In this document: positions 8,516-18,535 of the stretch, one piece after another
Layout: each line of letters opens with the position of its first letter
How positions within the stretch are numbered: the stretch's first letter is position 1
From: Gammaproteobacteria bacterium
GTDB lineage: Bacteria; Pseudomonadota; Gammaproteobacteria; Steroidobacterales; Steroidobacteraceae
Direction: 5' to 3'
DNA: 64,000 nucleotides
Assembly (NCBI GenBank): GCA_009926865.1
Contig: RFOD01000003.1
Coordinates: 22,357 to 86,356, forward strand
Translations under genes and position numbers: made by a program
The notes under the pieces: generated by a model
Databases searched by the model: none
Told to the model about the DNA's origin: nothing
Seen by the model: the letters and a program-made list of their open reading frames with translations, nothing else

Positions 8516-9538
8516 TCAATGGCCTGCTGAGGCCCGTTGCAGTCGATCGCGTACTGCGTCCCACTCGGGCTCCTCGGGAACGCGCTCGACCAAAATACGC
8601 TGTGCGCCAAGCTTATCGAGTTCCCGCAGGCGCGCATACAAATCATGCGCAAAACCGGCTGCATCCGCAGGCGCCTGCACCCAGCGCAGCACAAAAGCCG
8701 GCGTGTCGGCGCAGGCGAGCACCCCTTGGGCCGCAGGAGCATGCCGCGCTAAGACGGCCACACACTCGCCGGCGGCATTGGCGACCTCGATGGCAGAGGA
8801 TAGTACCTCCGCGGGCAGTACGCTGACGGGCGTTTGCGGTGCGTAGTGCTGCAAAGTACTCCCGGGCACGCGAGGCACGGTGTCGACAGGGCTCCTCGCC
8901 TGCACAGGTTCACCCAACACCGCGGCGATGTCAGCCATCGTGATCATGCCCGGCCTAAGAATACGCGGGGTCTCATCGAGTAACGACACAATGGTCGACT
9001 CAACCCCGACATCGCAGTCTCCGCCCGATAACACCTGGACCGCGTCTCCAAATTCTTCTTTCACGTGCTGCATAGAGGTGGGTGACACGTGACCGTAACG
9101 ATTAGCCGACGGCGCCGCGAGTCCCGAGCCTAAGGCGCGTAAGAGCGCCTGCGCCACCGAGTGTGCGGGAATCCGCACGGCGATAGAGTCCTGCCCCCCG
9201 GTTAGTACCTTGGAGACTCGAGGATGCCTCGGTAAAACGAGGGTCAACGGACCTGGCCAAAAGTGGCTCGCCAACATCTTGGCGGACTGAGGCACCTCCG
9301 CCACCCACTCAGTGAGCTCGTTGAGACTCGCTATATGCAAGATCAAAGGGTGATCAGCAGGTCGACCCTTAAGTTCAAAGATTTTAAGTAAGGCCTGCTC
9401 ATTACGCGCATCGGCACCCAGGCCGTAAACCGTCTCAGTGGGAAACGCGACGAGTTCACCCGCGCGCAGCGCTGCGACAGCCGAGTCAATATCAGCCGCA
9501 TCACACGTATCGGGAACTGACGCCTTTTGCATAGACAC
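8516..9538 (-). CDS. tsaC: L-threonylcarbamoyladenylate synthase, Sua5 type
   Basis: This enzyme makes threonylcarbamoyl-AMP from threonine, bicarbonate and ATP for t6A37 modification of ANN-reading tRNAs. The YrdC domain is residues about 14-200, with FPTETVYGLGADA, KGRPADHPL, FWPGPLTLVL, SIAVRIPAH and LAAPSANRYG; then ILRPGMIT and a C-terminal Sua5 domain after a linker with VPGSTLQHYAP. The two-domain form (340 residues) distinguishes it from the short TsaC of E. coli. ATG codons occur at 9538 and 9532. It is 31 bases upstream of the decarboxylase. Confidence 0.94.
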   Translation of the reverse strand: MSMQKASVPDTCDAADIDSAVAALRAGELVAFPTETVYGLGADARNEQALLKIFELKGRPADHPLILHIASLNELTEWVAEVPQSAKMLASHFWPGPLTLVLPRHPRVSKVLTGGQDSIAVRIPAHSVAQALLRALGSGLAAPSANRYGHVSPTSMQHVKEEFGDAVQVLSGGDCDVGVESTIVSLLDETPRILRPGMITMADIAAVLGEPVQARSPVDTVPRVPGSTLQHYAPQTPVSVLPAEVLSSAIEVANAAGECVAVLARHAPAAQGVLACADTPAFVLRWVQAPADAAGFAHDLYARLRELDKLGAQRILVERVPEEPEWDAVRDRLQRASAGH

Positions 9539-9541
9539 ATT

Positions 9542-10555
9542 CTAGCCGAGTGTCTCGGCGAGCCGCGTGACACTCAGGGGTGCAGAGCCCTCCGCCTTAT
9601 TGTTTACGATCACGATAGCTTCGCGTCCCGAGGCAGCCGCGGCCTTCACCGCCCCTGCGATCTCTAGCCGCGTCGACTCATCCGGCTCGCAGAGTTGATC
9701 GAACGGCGCAAAACGTTGACGCGCCTCTTGGTAGGCCAAATTCTGCGCTAATAACCAGCGAATCACCAAGGGCCCCGAGACGGGGAGACCCCGCGCTTGT
9801 TGCGTCAAGCTCGGTAGCCGCGGGTGGGCTGCCAAGCCATGTATTGCACCGTGTCGTGCGAGCACCTCCGCATAGTCGTCACCGAAGATCTCTACATCGC
9901 GCCACTCAAAGGCATAGGACCCCAGTGGTAATTCGCTCAAAAACTGGTCGAGCCGCTCAAGTAGCTCTCTCCGGTAGCGCCAAACGCGTTCACCGAGTGG
10001 CGAAAACTGAAACAAAATCACGCCGAGTTTATGGCGTAACGCCTGCTGTGCAGGTTCAATGATTTCTTTACATGCGTAAGCTGGGTCTAAAAAAACCTGC
10101 GGCGCTGCCTGCAAGAAAGCAGGTCTCCGAGCCGTCTTGGGCGTCGTCAGCGCGGCATGTGCTTTGAGTAAAAATCGAAAGTCCTCAGGTACTTCTCCGA
10201 ACCAGCGCTGCAGGGTCGATTTGGGGACCGGCGCATAAAAACCCCGATCGACACCCACCGCTCGAAGCAGAGGGTGCTGTGCGTAGCTGGCAAGACCTTG
10301 GCGAGCGAGACGCGTCTCATCCAGGTTATCGCCTTGATACACAAGACCCCGCCATCCGGGAAAAGACCAACTGGAGGTACCGAAATACACCGATGCCGGT
10401 AAACGCTTGGCGAGCGCATGCTGTTCTGGCGCCTGCGCCTGAGCCGCCACGGCGCCCGCGGTTTTATTCTCAGGGACGGGCTCGCCGCCTACGAACAAAG
10501 ATTGCTGCGTCAAGACGGTGATGCCTGATCGCCAAGGGATGCTCGCGCACCCCAC
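9542..10555 (-). CDS. DUF72 (YecE-like) TIM-barrel protein
   Basis: A DUF72 family member of unknown function. The family signature YFGTSSWSFPGW begins near residue 57, with FYAPVPKSTLQRWFGEVPEDFRF, FQFSPL and AFEWRD following, and the C-terminal IVIVNNKAEGSAP. The reported start is a GTG at 10555 directly after the kinase stop; the first 55 residues are not conserved and a later start is possible. It probably shares an mRNA with the PfkB kinase upstream and tsaC downstream. Confidence 0.82.
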   Translation of the reverse strand: MGCASIPWRSGITVLTQQSLFVGGEPVPENKTAGAVAAQAQAPEQHALAKRLPASVYFGTSSWSFPGWRGLVYQGDNLDETRLARQGLASYAQHPLLRAVGVDRGFYAPVPKSTLQRWFGEVPEDFRFLLKAHAALTTPKTARRPAFLQAAPQVFLDPAYACKEIIEPAQQALRHKLGVILFQFSPLGERVWRYRRELLERLDQFLSELPLGSYAFEWRDVEIFGDDYAEVLARHGAIHGLAAHPRLPSLTQQARGLPVSGPLVIRWLLAQNLAYQEARQRFAPFDQLCEPDESTRLEIAGAVKAAAASGREAIVIVNNKAEGSAPLSVTRLAETLG

Positions 10556-11494
10556 TCATAGCTCGATGGTGGCACCAAACGCTGCGTGATAGGCCGCGAC
10601 AAACTCGGTGTGTGAGAACCGATGGCTTTGAGTGCCATGATGCGCGACCTTTAGCGAGCCCATCAGCGAGGCGATACGACCCGTCGTGGGCCAATCCAAA
10701 CCACGTTGTAAGCCATAGAGCAAACCAGCGCGATACGCATCCCCACAGCCGGTGGGATCAGCGATCCGCGCGGGCTTTACCGCAGGAATCTCGTGGGTTT
10801 CCCCACCAGTAAAGATTCGCGAACCCTCGGCACCTCGGGTGACCACCAACGCGCGTACTTTGGTGGCGATTTGTTCTAACGACCAGCCAGTCCGCTCCGC
10901 AAGTAGACTCGCCTCATAGTCATTGACTGCGACCCATGCGGCCTTCTCGATCATATCGCGCATGTCATCCGGGGTTAGCAGCGTCATCGCTTGGCCTGGA
11001 TCAAAAATAAATGGAATCCCCGCCGCCGCAAACTGTGCCGCATGGTCTCGCATGCCTTGATGACTTTCGGGCGCTACGATACCGAGTTTGATCCCAGCAT
11101 CCTTGGGTACTCGGTTGACGTGGGCATGATTCATCGCGCCAGGGTGAAATGCGGTCAGCTGATTATTGTCAGCATCGGTCGTAATATAAGCTTGCGCTGT
11201 GTACTCATCTGCAAGCTCACGAATGAAATCCTGCGACATGCCGCAGTCCTTCATCCAGCCACGGTAGGGCGCAAAATCGTGTCCGACCGTCGCCATCACC
11301 TTGCCGTCGCCACCCAATAAAGTCAGGTTGTACCCGATGTTACCGGCACATCCTCCAAAGTTACGGCGCAACGCAGGGACCAGAAATGCCACGTTCAGCA
11401 TGTGGATTCGATCAGCCAAAATATGATCTTTGAAATGCCCTTCAAAAACCATGACGGTGTCGTAGGCCACTGAACCACATATCAACGCTGTCAT
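10556..11494 (-). CDS. PfkB family kinase, adenosine kinase-like
   Basis: A 312-residue ribokinase-fold kinase. The PfkB signatures are GGCAGNIGYNLTLLGG near residue 48 and DPTGCGDAYRAGLLYG near residue 250, with the catalytic Asp in GCGDAYR; VVTRGAEGS is the ATP-lid strand. The overall pattern resembles the bacterial adenosine-kinase-type PfkB group, which phosphorylates adenosine to AMP, but other nucleosides or sugars are possible. A strong GGAGGGAG precedes the ATG. DUF72 begins next to its stop. Confidence 0.85.
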   Translation of the reverse strand: MTALICGSVAYDTVMVFEGHFKDHILADRIHMLNVAFLVPALRRNFGGCAGNIGYNLTLLGGDGKVMATVGHDFAPYRGWMKDCGMSQDFIRELADEYTAQAYITTDADNNQLTAFHPGAMNHAHVNRVPKDAGIKLGIVAPESHQGMRDHAAQFAAAGIPFIFDPGQAMTLLTPDDMRDMIEKAAWVAVNDYEASLLAERTGWSLEQIATKVRALVVTRGAEGSRIFTGGETHEIPAVKPARIADPTGCGDAYRAGLLYGLQRGLDWPTTGRIASLMGSLKVAHHGTQSHRFSHTEFVAAYHAAFGATIEL

Positions 11495-11528
11495 CGTCGC
11501 TCTCCCTCCGGATGCCCTACAGGCCCGG

Positions 11529-11912
11529 TTAATTCAACAAAACCAAGACCCAGACGCTGGCCAACAGGGCGAATGAAGTAAACACCGCCGCCGATCCAAT
11601 ATCTTTGGCTAGGCCCGAAAGCTTATGGCGCTCAAGACCAATACGATCCACGGTGGCTTCGATTGCGCTATTGAGTAACTCGACAATTAGCACAATGAAC
11701 ACTGGTCCGATGAGCAGCGCTCGCTCAATCCCGTTATCGCCCAACCAAAGCCCAGCCGGAAACAAAACGATCGCCAAGGCGAGCTCCTGACGAAACGCCG
11801 CCTCCTCGCGATAAGCCCCTTTGAACCCTTTCCAACTGTTGCCAAAGGCACGCCAGACCCTGAGGAGACCCTGGGGTTTCGGACGCTCGAGATCCTGTTG
11901 CGCATCACTCAC
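11529..11912 (-). CDS. dgkA: Diacylglycerol kinase
   Basis: DgkA is the small trimeric inner-membrane kinase that phosphorylates diacylglycerol or undecaprenol-type lipids. About 127 residues with three hydrophobic helices; the catalytic signature [13 protein letters not shown] is followed by [10 protein letters not shown] chose the GTG at 11912, which overlaps the gcvPB stop in a GTGA arrangement and gives the normal family length; the frame could also open at a TTG at 11936. Being the last gene of the glycine-cleavage transcript is unusual and suggests read-through expression. Confidence 0.92.
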   Translation of the reverse strand: MSDAQQDLERPKPQGLLRVWRAFGNSWKGFKGAYREEAAFRQELALAIVLFPAGLWLGDNGIERALLIGPVFIVLIVELLNSAIEATVDRIGLERHKLSGLAKDIGSAAVFTSFALLASVWVLVLLN

Positions 11913-13405
11913 GCTGCAGAGTCTACCGGCTTCCAAGTCAAATCGAGCTGTTTAGCAGCTCGCACGTCATCTAAACGCCGCACCGGCATGGTGTACGGCG
12001 CCCCTTTGACTTTCTCGGCGTCGGTTTCAGCCTCAGCCAAGATGGCGACCATGGCCTCAACGAATGCGTCGAGCGTTTCTTTGCTCTCAGTTTCAGTCGG
12101 CTCGATCAATAAGCACTCGGGCACCAGCAACGGGAAATAGGTGGTTGGCGCATGAAAGCCGTAGTCAAGTAAGCGCTTGGCGACGTCCATGGCGGTCACA
12201 TTGAGTTCTTTGGCCTGTCTTTTAAGCGTAATAATGAACTCGTGACTCGCGCGTCGCGTGGGATACGCGAGATCGAAACCGGCAGCTTGGAGTCGCGCCA
12301 GCAAATAATTGGCATTCAAGGTCGCAAACTCACCCACGCGACTCATGCCTTCTCGACCCAGCATGCGCATGTAGACATAAGCACGCAATAACACACCCGC
12401 GTTACCCATGAACGCCGAGAGGCGACCGATGCTGAGCGGTCTATCCGCTTCGCTCAACCACCGATAGTGATCCCCTTCGCGACTCACCACGGGTACTGGT
12501 AAAAAGGGTTCGAGTCGAGCACTGACACCCACGGCACCCGCGCCGGGACCGCCACCGCCATGCGGCGTCGAGAAAGTCTTGTGCAGATTCATGTGGATGA
12601 CGTCAAAGCCCATATCGCCGGGGCGGACTTTGCCAAGAATCGCATTGAGGTTAGCGCCGTCGTAGTAGAGCAAGCCGCCCGCCTCGTGCACCATCTTCGC
12701 CACTTGTTCGATTTTGCGCTCAAAGACACCCAAGGTTGACGGGTTAGTCAACATGATGCCTGCGGTATTGGGTCCCAATACTTTGGCCAAGGCATCAAGA
12801 TCGACATCCCCCTCGGCATCCACTGGGATTTCTTTGACAATGCAGCCGCACATGGTAGCTGTCGCTGGATTAGTCCCGTGGGCTGCTTCCGGAACGATGA
12901 TCTCATTACGAGCAAGATCCCCACGCGAGCGATGATAGGCGCGGATCATGGCGACCCCGGCAAACTCACCATGCGCACCGGCCATGGGATTCAGTGAGAC
13001 CGCTTTCATCCCCGTGACTTCTTTGAGCATCTCCTGAAGCTCATACATACAACTGAGAAAGCCCTGTCCCTGCGAAGCCGGCGCCAAAGGATGACGACCC
13101 AAAAATTCGGGCAGCATCGCGTACTGATTGCAGGCCTTCGGGTTGTACTTCATCGTGCAAGAGCCGAGCGGATAGAAATTGGTATCTATCGAAAAATTCA
13201 ATTGCGACAGACGCGTGAAATGCCGCACGACATCCAGTTCGCTCGCTTGCGGTAACAGGGGGGCGTCCCGACGCTGCAAGGCCTGCGGAATCGTCGCCTT
13301 CGCGGACGCGACGAGCGCGGCATCAGCGGCCGGCGGACATTGCGCCGCCGCCACTCGTCCGGGTCGGGAGTATTCAAAAATCGTTTTTTCCAATATCTGG
13401 TTCAT
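11909..13405 (-). CDS. gcvPB: Glycine decarboxylase (P protein) subunit 2
   Basis: The PLP-carrying half of the two-subunit glycine dehydrogenase, which decarboxylates glycine and loads the aminomethyl group on lipoylated GcvH. In 498 residues the PLP lysine lies in [16 protein letters not shown] near residue 275; [25 protein letters not shown] sequence occurs near residue 75 and [11 protein letters not shown] near 175. GAGGA lies six bases before the ATG. A 55-base gap separates it from gcvPA. Most gammaproteobacteria have a fused GcvP of about 950 residues; here the halves are separate. Confidence 0.97.
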   Translation of the reverse strand: MNQILEKTIFEYSRPGRVAAAQCPPAADAALVASAKATIPQALQRRDAPLLPQASELDVVRHFTRLSQLNFSIDTNFYPLGSCTMKYNPKACNQYAMLPEFLGRHPLAPASQGQGFLSCMYELQEMLKEVTGMKAVSLNPMAGAHGEFAGVAMIRAYHRSRGDLARNEIIVPEAAHGTNPATATMCGCIVKEIPVDAEGDVDLDALAKVLGPNTAGIMLTNPSTLGVFERKIEQVAKMVHEAGGLLYYDGANLNAILGKVRPGDMGFDVIHMNLHKTFSTPHGGGGPGAGAVGVSARLEPFLPVPVVSREGDHYRWLSEADRPLSIGRLSAFMGNAGVLLRAYVYMRMLGREGMSRVGEFATLNANYLLARLQAAGFDLAYPTRRASHEFIITLKRQAKELNVTAMDVAKRLLDYGFHAPTTYFPLLVPECLLIEPTETESKETLDAFVEAMVAILAEAETDAEKVKGAPYTMPVRRLDDVRAAKQLDLTWKPVDSAA

Positions 13406-13460
13406 GTTGAATCCTCAATCAGTCCCGCTCACTCATTCCCACTCACTCAGGCCCGATTAC

Positions 13461-14834
13461 TCAGGCCGCGCGAACCGCTTTCAGCGCATGACCTAACGCT
13501 GAGGCGTAGCGGGTGATGTCGGCTGAGGTTTTGGTTTCCGTGGCACATACCAGCAAGGCTTGCCCGAGTTCGGGATAATCGACGCTGAGATCGACGCCGC
13601 CTAAAATGCCATGTCGCTCAAGCTCTGTGAGTACGGCAGCCACAGGTCGATCCAGCACTAAGACCGCTTCGTGGAACCGTGGACCCTCAAAGGCCACACG
13701 CATACCGGGTAAGACACTTAAGGCAGAGACCAACTCGCTGGTACGCGCCAAACTGGTCTCAGCGACCGCCGCGAGACCTTGTGGACCGAGCAAGCTCATA
13801 TAAATCGTCGCGGCTGTCATCAAGAGACCCTGATTCGTGCAAATATTGGAGGTTGCTTTGCCACGACGAATATGCTGCTCACGCGCCTGCAAGGTCAGCG
13901 TATAACCCGTGCGACCTTCCAGATCGACCGTGCGGCCGACAATACGACCGGGCATCGAGCGCACATACTCAAGACGAGTCGTCATGAAGCCAAAATAAGG
14001 GCCTCCTGAAGACAAGGGCACACCCAAGGGCTGGCCCTCACCAACACAAATATCAACACCCCGCTCGCCCCATTCACCGGGGGGTTTGAGTAGCGCGAGC
14101 GAGGTGGGATTGACGACCGCGATCACGAGCATCCCGGCCTCGTGAGCCCAATCGGTCAAGCGATCAATATCCTCTAGCTGACCAAAGAAATTAGGCTGCT
14201 GGATCACTAAGGCCGCAATATCTTCGCCGGCAAAGGCTTGGAGTGCAGCAAAATCGATCACGCCAGCTGTGCGTTCACAGGGAACCGTTTCAAAACGCAG
14301 GCCTTGATTGCCAGCTGTGGACTCGGCGACGCGACGGTAGTTAGGGTTCACAGTCGTCGGAATGATGACGCGCAGACTTTTGGATTTACGATGCGCCCGC
14401 ACCGCCATCAGCGCCGCCTCAGCGACCGCCGAGCCACCGTCGTACAGCGAGGCATTCGAGACCTGCATGCCCGTCAGGCTCGAGATCATCGTCTGATATT
14501 CATAGATCATCTGTAGCGTGCCTTGGCTCGCCTCAGCCTGATAGGGCGTGTAAGCGCTGTAGTACTCACCGCGCGTGGTGATCGCCCAGACGGCTGACGG
14601 AATGTGGTGCTCATAAGCGCCCGCACCCAAAAAGCTCAACGGCCGGCCATCCACCCGAGCTCGTTCGCTCATCAACCGGCCGATCTCCATCTCGCTGAGA
14701 CCGAGGGGGATGCCCTCGAGCCCCGCGACGCGCAGGCTCTGCGGAATCTCGTCAAATAACGCATCGACGCTGGTCGCGCCGATCGTCGCAAGCATCGACT
14801 CAATGTCGGAGTCGGTATGCGGAATAAAAGGCAT
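13461..14834 (-). CDS. gcvPA: Glycine decarboxylase (P protein) subunit 1
   Basis: The 457-residue alpha half of the two-subunit P protein; it resembles the PLP fold but lacks the PLP lysine, so it works with GcvPB. Seen: [44 protein letters not shown], and [15 protein letters not shown], all family landmarks. It begins two bases after gcvH and ends before gcvPB, within a single gcvT-H-PA-PB transcript under the glycine riboswitch. Confidence 0.97.
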   Translation of the reverse strand: MPFIPHTDSDIESMLATIGATSVDALFDEIPQSLRVAGLEGIPLGLSEMEIGRLMSERARVDGRPLSFLGAGAYEHHIPSAVWAITTRGEYYSAYTPYQAEASQGTLQMIYEYQTMISSLTGMQVSNASLYDGGSAVAEAALMAVRAHRKSKSLRVIIPTTVNPNYRRVAESTAGNQGLRFETVPCERTAGVIDFAALQAFAGEDIAALVIQQPNFFGQLEDIDRLTDWAHEAGMLVIAVVNPTSLALLKPPGEWGERGVDICVGEGQPLGVPLSSGGPYFGFMTTRLEYVRSMPGRIVGRTVDLEGRTGYTLTLQAREQHIRRGKATSNICTNQGLLMTAATIYMSLLGPQGLAAVAETSLARTSELVSALSVLPGMRVAFEGPRFHEAVLVLDRPVAAVLTELERHGILGGVDLSVDYPELGQALLVCATETKTSADITRYASALGHALKAVRAA

Positions 14835-14836
14835 GC

Positions 14837-15232
14837 TCAGTTCCCCTGTGCGGCCAGCAACTCGGTGTAGGCCTCTGCAGACAGAAGGCCAGCGAGCTCA
14901 TCGGCTGAAGCGGGCTCAAGACGTAACAACCAACCACTGCCGTAACAATCTTGGTTGACTTGCTCTGGCGCTGTCGCCAACTCAGCGTTGCTTTCGACCA
15001 CGCGACCAGCGATCGGCGTGTAAACGTCAGAGGCGGCTTTGACAGACTCGACGACGGCACACGCTTCACCAGCCGCGAGCTCCCGACCGACTTCAGGAAT
15101 ATCAACAAACACGAGATCGCCCAACGCCGATTGAGCGTGATCGGTAATCCCGATCTCCACGCGACCATCCGATAACACACGTACCCATTCATGTGACTTG
15201 GCGTACTTCAGCTCAGCAGGGACCTGACTCAT
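14837..15232 (-). CDS. gcvH: Glycine cleavage system H protein
   Basis: GcvH shuttles the aminomethyl group between P, T and L proteins on a lipoyl arm. In 131 residues, the lipoylated lysine is K65 in [14 protein letters not shown] and [22 protein letters not shown] are conserved. The ATG overlaps the gcvT stop (ATGA) and gcvPA follows after two bases. No lpd or lipoate-attachment gene is nearby. Confidence 0.97.
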   Translation of the reverse strand: MSQVPAELKYAKSHEWVRVLSDGRVEIGITDHAQSALGDLVFVDIPEVGRELAAGEACAVVESVKAASDVYTPIAGRVVESNAELATAPEQVNQDCYGSGWLLRLEPASADELAGLLSAEAYTELLAAQGN

Positions 15233-16347
15233 GACACGGACTCCTCCGATGGAATTTCAAAACATTTTTTTCCTTGACGGACAAAGGGCAACTTAACGAG
15301 GCGAGCCGGTAGGCGTTTGCCGCGAATATCCACCTCGACACGATTAGGACAATCGTGGGCGACGCGGGCAAAACCAATGGAGCACTCCAGAGTCGGAGAA
15401 TAACTCCCACTCGTGAGCTCGCCGTACTCGCGATCCTGAACAAAGATTTTTTGATGTCCGCGTAGAACGCCGCGACCCTCGAGTAACACGCCAGTCAGGC
15501 GCGCCACCCCGCCGCTTGCCCGAGCGGCTTCGAGCGCCGCGCGGCCTACAAAATCGCGATCTGCGGGCTCAAGCGCCACCGTCCAGGCGAGGCCCGACTC
15601 GAGCGGATGTCGAGTGGCATCCATGTCGTTACCGTAAAGATTCATGCCGGCTTCGAGGCGCAGGGTATCGCGAGCGCCCAAACCGCAGGAGGCGACACCG
15701 GCTGCATTTAATGCCCGCCAAGTCGGCTCCGCCTCGGCGGCCGGCAGCATCACTTCAAAACCGTCTTCGCCCGTATAACCGGTACGCGCGACAAACCAGT
15801 GGCCACATTCACATCCAAAGAAAGGCTTAAGCGCAAGCGCCGCCCCCCTATCTGACTCCGACAACAGGTCGGCGAGCGCTTCACGCGCCAAAGGCCCCTG
15901 TACTGCCAGCATGGCAAGATCAATACGCTCTTCGATCGCAACGGCTACCTGCCACTCCTCGGCACGGGCGCGCATCCAAGCAAGATCGGCATCTCGGGTA
16001 CCCGCGTTGACGACAATCCGAAACCACTCGTCATTTAAAAAATAGACGATGAGATCATCGAGTACGCCACCAGCCTCATTGAGCATGCAGCTATAAAGCG
16101 CCTTGCCGGGTTGGCGGAGCTTGGCGACGTCGTTAGCGAGCAAGCGTGATAAGAAAGTACGGACGCCCTCACCGCGAACATCCACCACGCACATATGCGA
16201 GACGTCAAAGATTCCCGCCGCGCGTCGGACCTGATGATGCTCCTCGATCTGGGAGCCGTAGTTAACCGGCATATCCCAACCGCCAAAATCCACCATGCGA
16301 GCGCCGAGCTCGAGATGTAAGGCGTGCAGTACCGTCTTGCGTGCCAT
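15229..16347 (-). CDS. gcvT: Glycine cleavage system T protein (aminomethyltransferase)
   Basis: GcvT releases ammonia from aminomethyl-GcvH and passes the one-carbon unit to tetrahydrofolate. The 372 residues begin with [31 protein letters not shown] sequence and include [18 protein letters not shown] and [21 protein letters not shown]. It is the first gene of the gcv operon. A good GGGAGAGGA precedes the ATG, and a 21-base perfect palindrome and the tandem glycine riboswitch lie just upstream. Confidence 0.97.
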   Translation of the reverse strand: MARKTVLHALHLELGARMVDFGGWDMPVNYGSQIEEHHQVRRAAGIFDVSHMCVVDVRGEGVRTFLSRLLANDVAKLRQPGKALYSCMLNEAGGVLDDLIVYFLNDEWFRIVVNAGTRDADLAWMRARAEEWQVAVAIEERIDLAMLAVQGPLAREALADLLSESDRGAALALKPFFGCECGHWFVARTGYTGEDGFEVMLPAAEAEPTWRALNAAGVASCGLGARDTLRLEAGMNLYGNDMDATRHPLESGLAWTVALEPADRDFVGRAALEAARASGGVARLTGVLLEGRGVLRGHQKIFVQDREYGELTSGSYSPTLECSIGFARVAHDCPNRVEVDIRGKRLPARLVKLPFVRQGKKCFEIPSEESVS

Positions 16348-16366
16348 CGCGCGTCCTCTCCCTGGT

Positions 16367-16387
16367 TGATCACTGTGTCAGTGATCA
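16367..16387. promoter_or_regulatory. Perfect 9-bp palindrome in the gcvT leader
   Basis: TGATCACTG and CAGTGATCA flank a TGT triplet, just upstream of the gcvT ribosome site and downstream of the riboswitch. In RNA it would be a stable hairpin; there is no U-tract after it on the gcvT strand, so it is not an intrinsic terminator by itself. It may be part of the riboswitch expression platform, controlling ribosome access, or a DNA operator. Both are inferences. Confidence 0.6.
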
Positions 16388-16446
16388 TCGCGACCCTCCG
16401 CAAGGCCAAAAAGCGGCGCCAGACCTACTACCCAGCAGGCCCTGCA

Positions 16447-16664
16447 CCGCCCCTCTGTCCTTGGCACCTGAGAGATCGGGCCCGCCTGATGCAGACCGCT
16501 CCCCTTCGGTGGACGCTGATCGATCCTAAACATTCCAGACGGATCAGGGTCGCTCTCCAGAGTTCGCCTACCACCTGCCGTTCTTTTGCCTGAGCGTTTC
16601 CGGGCGGAACTTGCGCCTTCGGCGTCCGTACCGCAGCAATGCTGGGGAACGGCCCTCTCCGGAC
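16447..16664 (-). ncRNA. Tandem glycine riboswitch upstream of gcvT
   Basis: Two glycine aptamers in a row read on the minus strand. Aptamer 1 (about 16576-16664) has GGAGAG, then GCCGAAGGCGCAA, and ends CAGGCAAAAGAACGG. Aptamer 2 (about 16447-16562) has GGAGAG, CACCGAAGGGG, and CTCTCAGGTGCCAAGGACAGAGG. These are the conserved blocks of the family, which senses glycine and usually turns on gcv genes. The position directly before gcvT-H-PA-PB fits. The switch probably acts together with the hairpin near the gcvT start. Confidence 0.93.
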
Positions 16665-16688
16665 GGGTGGGATTACGCGAACGGTGAA

Positions 16689-16697
16689 ACTATAGCA
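16689..16697 (-). promoter_or_regulatory. Extended -10 promoter of the gcv operon
   Basis: On the minus strand TGCTATAGT is an extended -10 element (TGn plus a hexamer matching TATAAT at four positions), placing a start about 15-20 bases before the first glycine aptamer. No convincing -35 hexamer is seen, as is common for extended -10 promoters. Confidence 0.55.
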
Positions 16698-16765
16698 GCC
16701 CGTACGTTCAGCAGGTGGCTCGACTACACTGTAGGTCGGTTTTTTTTTACGGGATACTCTTACCC

Positions 16766-18535
16766 ATGCCTGTAATCCTGACCCTCTCAAGCGCACTCCT
16801 CGGTTTACTGAGTTTGATTGGTAACCCATTAATGGCGGCGCCAGCCGCTGCCGACACTGAGCTCTACGCCCTGTTTGAGCAAACCTGGGAAGAAGAGCTC
16901 GCGATGAACCCCCTCGCGGCGACGTATCAAGGGGACAGCCGCTTTAATGACCGATGGGCCGATCGATCTGCGGCAGGCATTGCCGCCCGGCATACACACG
17001 ACCGACGTGTCCTGAAGACGCTAGAGAGGATCCCGCGAAGCACGCTCTCGAGTCGTGCGCAGATCGATTACGACCTATTCCAGCGCGAATACCGGGAACG
17101 GCTCGCGCTCTATCCGTTCAAACCCTGGCTGTATGACATCAACCATCGCGGTGGCATCCAAACCTTATCGGAGGTGGCAGAGCTCTTACCCTTCCAGACC
17201 ATCAAAGATTACGAGGACTGGATCAAGCGCTTACAACGCGTCGACGCGCTCGTTGACCAGCATATTGCGCTACTCGATCAGGCTGTGGCAGAGGGTCGAA
17301 CTCAGCCACGCATCGTCATGCAAAGAATTCCGGCGCAGCTGGCCTTGCAAACCGTCGATACAGCCGAAGAAAGCCCTTTTTTCGCGCCGTTCCGTCGCTT
17401 TGGGGATGAGATCCCTGCTAGTGAACGCGAACGTTTGAGCGCCGCGGGGCGTGCGGCCATCGAACAACATGTCCTGCCCGCCTACCAACGCCTGAGCGAA
17501 GCGTTCAATCAGCGCTACTTACCCGCGACGCGCGATTCGATCGGCATCCGGGAAACCCCAGAGGGTGAGGCCTTTTATCAGGCGCTGATCGCCCACCACA
17601 CGACAAGTAGCGAACTTAACGCAAATGCCATTCATGAGATTGGGTTAGCCGAAGTTGCTCGTATTCGCGCGCAAATGCTAACCATCAAAAACCAAGTGGG
17701 ATTCAGTGGTAGCCTGCAGGAATTCTTTGTTTTCCTGCGTACGGATCCTCAGTTTTATTACGAGACGCCTGAAGCGCTCTTTGAGGCTTATCAAGCTGTC
17801 TCTAAACGGATCGACCCCAACTTGGTACGTCTCTTTGGTGTCTTACCACGTACCCCTTATGGTGTACGCGCGATCCCTTCGACGAGCGCACCCGATACCA
17901 CGACCGCCTACTATCAACCACCAGCGGCCGATGGCACGCGTCCGGGGTATTACTATGTGAACCTGTATCGACCCGAGGTACGACCGAAGTACGAAATGGA
18001 AGTCTTGTCGATTCACGAGGCGGTCCCAGGACATCACCTACAGATCGCGCTCGCAATAGAACAAGCCGCTATGCCGAAATTCCGTCGTAACGCGGGTTAT
18101 ACGGCGTATGTAGAAGGCTGGGCCCTCTATTCGGAAAGTCTCGGTGAAGAGCTTGGCTTGTATCAGGATCCCTATTCAAAATTTGGGCAACTCACCTACG
18201 ACATGTGGCGGGCGGTCCGTCTGGTTGTGGATACAGGCATGCATGCAAAGGGCTGGACCCGAGATCAAGCAATCAACTTTTTCAAAGATAATGCAGCTAA
18301 AACGGAAGCGGATATCATCAACGAGATTGATCGTTATATCGCTTGGCCCGGTCAGGCGCTCGCGTACAAGATCGGTCAGTTGCGTATTCAGGCGATACGC
18401 CGGCAAGCCGAGGAAAGATTGGGATCACGCTTTAATTTACGAGCGTTCCATGATCGTTTGCTGGGCACGGGTGCCGTCCCTCTCGATATGATGGAAGCGC
18501 AGATGCAAGACTGGATTGAGGAGCAATCACCATGA
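16766..18535 (+). CDS. DUF885 family secreted metallopeptidase-like protein
   Basis: A 589-residue protein with a signal peptide (hydrophobic stretch residues 3-20, probable cleavage within MAAPAAA near 23-30), so periplasmic or exported. DUF885 proteins are helical zinc-peptidase-like enzymes; the metal-binding region is [11 protein letters not shown] near residue 420, followed by [10 protein letters not shown] with a likely Glu ligand. Substrate unknown. The ATG at 16766 is preferred; the frame extends upstream to a GTG at 16715, but then the signal peptide would be interrupted by charged residues. Its stop overlaps the ispG start. Confidence 0.88.
   Translation: MPVILTLSSALLGLLSLIGNPLMAAPAAADTELYALFEQTWEEELAMNPLAATYQGDSRFNDRWADRSAAGIAARHTHDRRVLKTLERIPRSTLSSRAQIDYDLFQREYRERLALYPFKPWLYDINHRGGIQTLSEVAELLPFQTIKDYEDWIKRLQRVDALVDQHIALLDQAVAEGRTQPRIVMQRIPAQLALQTVDTAEESPFFAPFRRFGDEIPASERERLSAAGRAAIEQHVLPAYQRLSEAFNQRYLPATRDSIGIRETPEGEAFYQALIAHHTTSSELNANAIHEIGLAEVARIRAQMLTIKNQVGFSGSLQEFFVFLRTDPQFYYETPEALFEAYQAVSKRIDPNLVRLFGVLPRTPYGVRAIPSTSAPDTTTAYYQPPAADGTRPGYYYVNLYRPEVRPKYEMEVLSIHEAVPGHHLQIALAIEQAAMPKFRRNAGYTAYVEGWALYSESLGEELGLYQDPYSKFGQLTYDMWRAVRLVVDTGMHAKGWTRDQAINFFKDNAAKTEADIINEIDRYIAWPGQALAYKIGQLRIQAIRRQAEERLGSRFNLRAFHDRLLGTGAVPLDMMEAQMQDWIEEQSP

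Noticed and set aside
8485..8742. 86-codon upstream extension of the decarboxylase frame
   Set aside because: It lies antisense-free but inside tsaC in another frame, with Cys/Arg-rich sequence and no similarity.
11909..14834. gcvPA/gcvPB as a frameshifted single gcvP
   Set aside because: Each half has its own family-like N-terminus and C-terminus, a 55-base spacer and a ribosome site before gcvPB; two-subunit P proteins are well known.
16715..16765. GTG start of the DUF885 protein at 16715
   Set aside because: It would place charged residues before the signal peptide; the ATG at 16766 gives a regular signal sequence.
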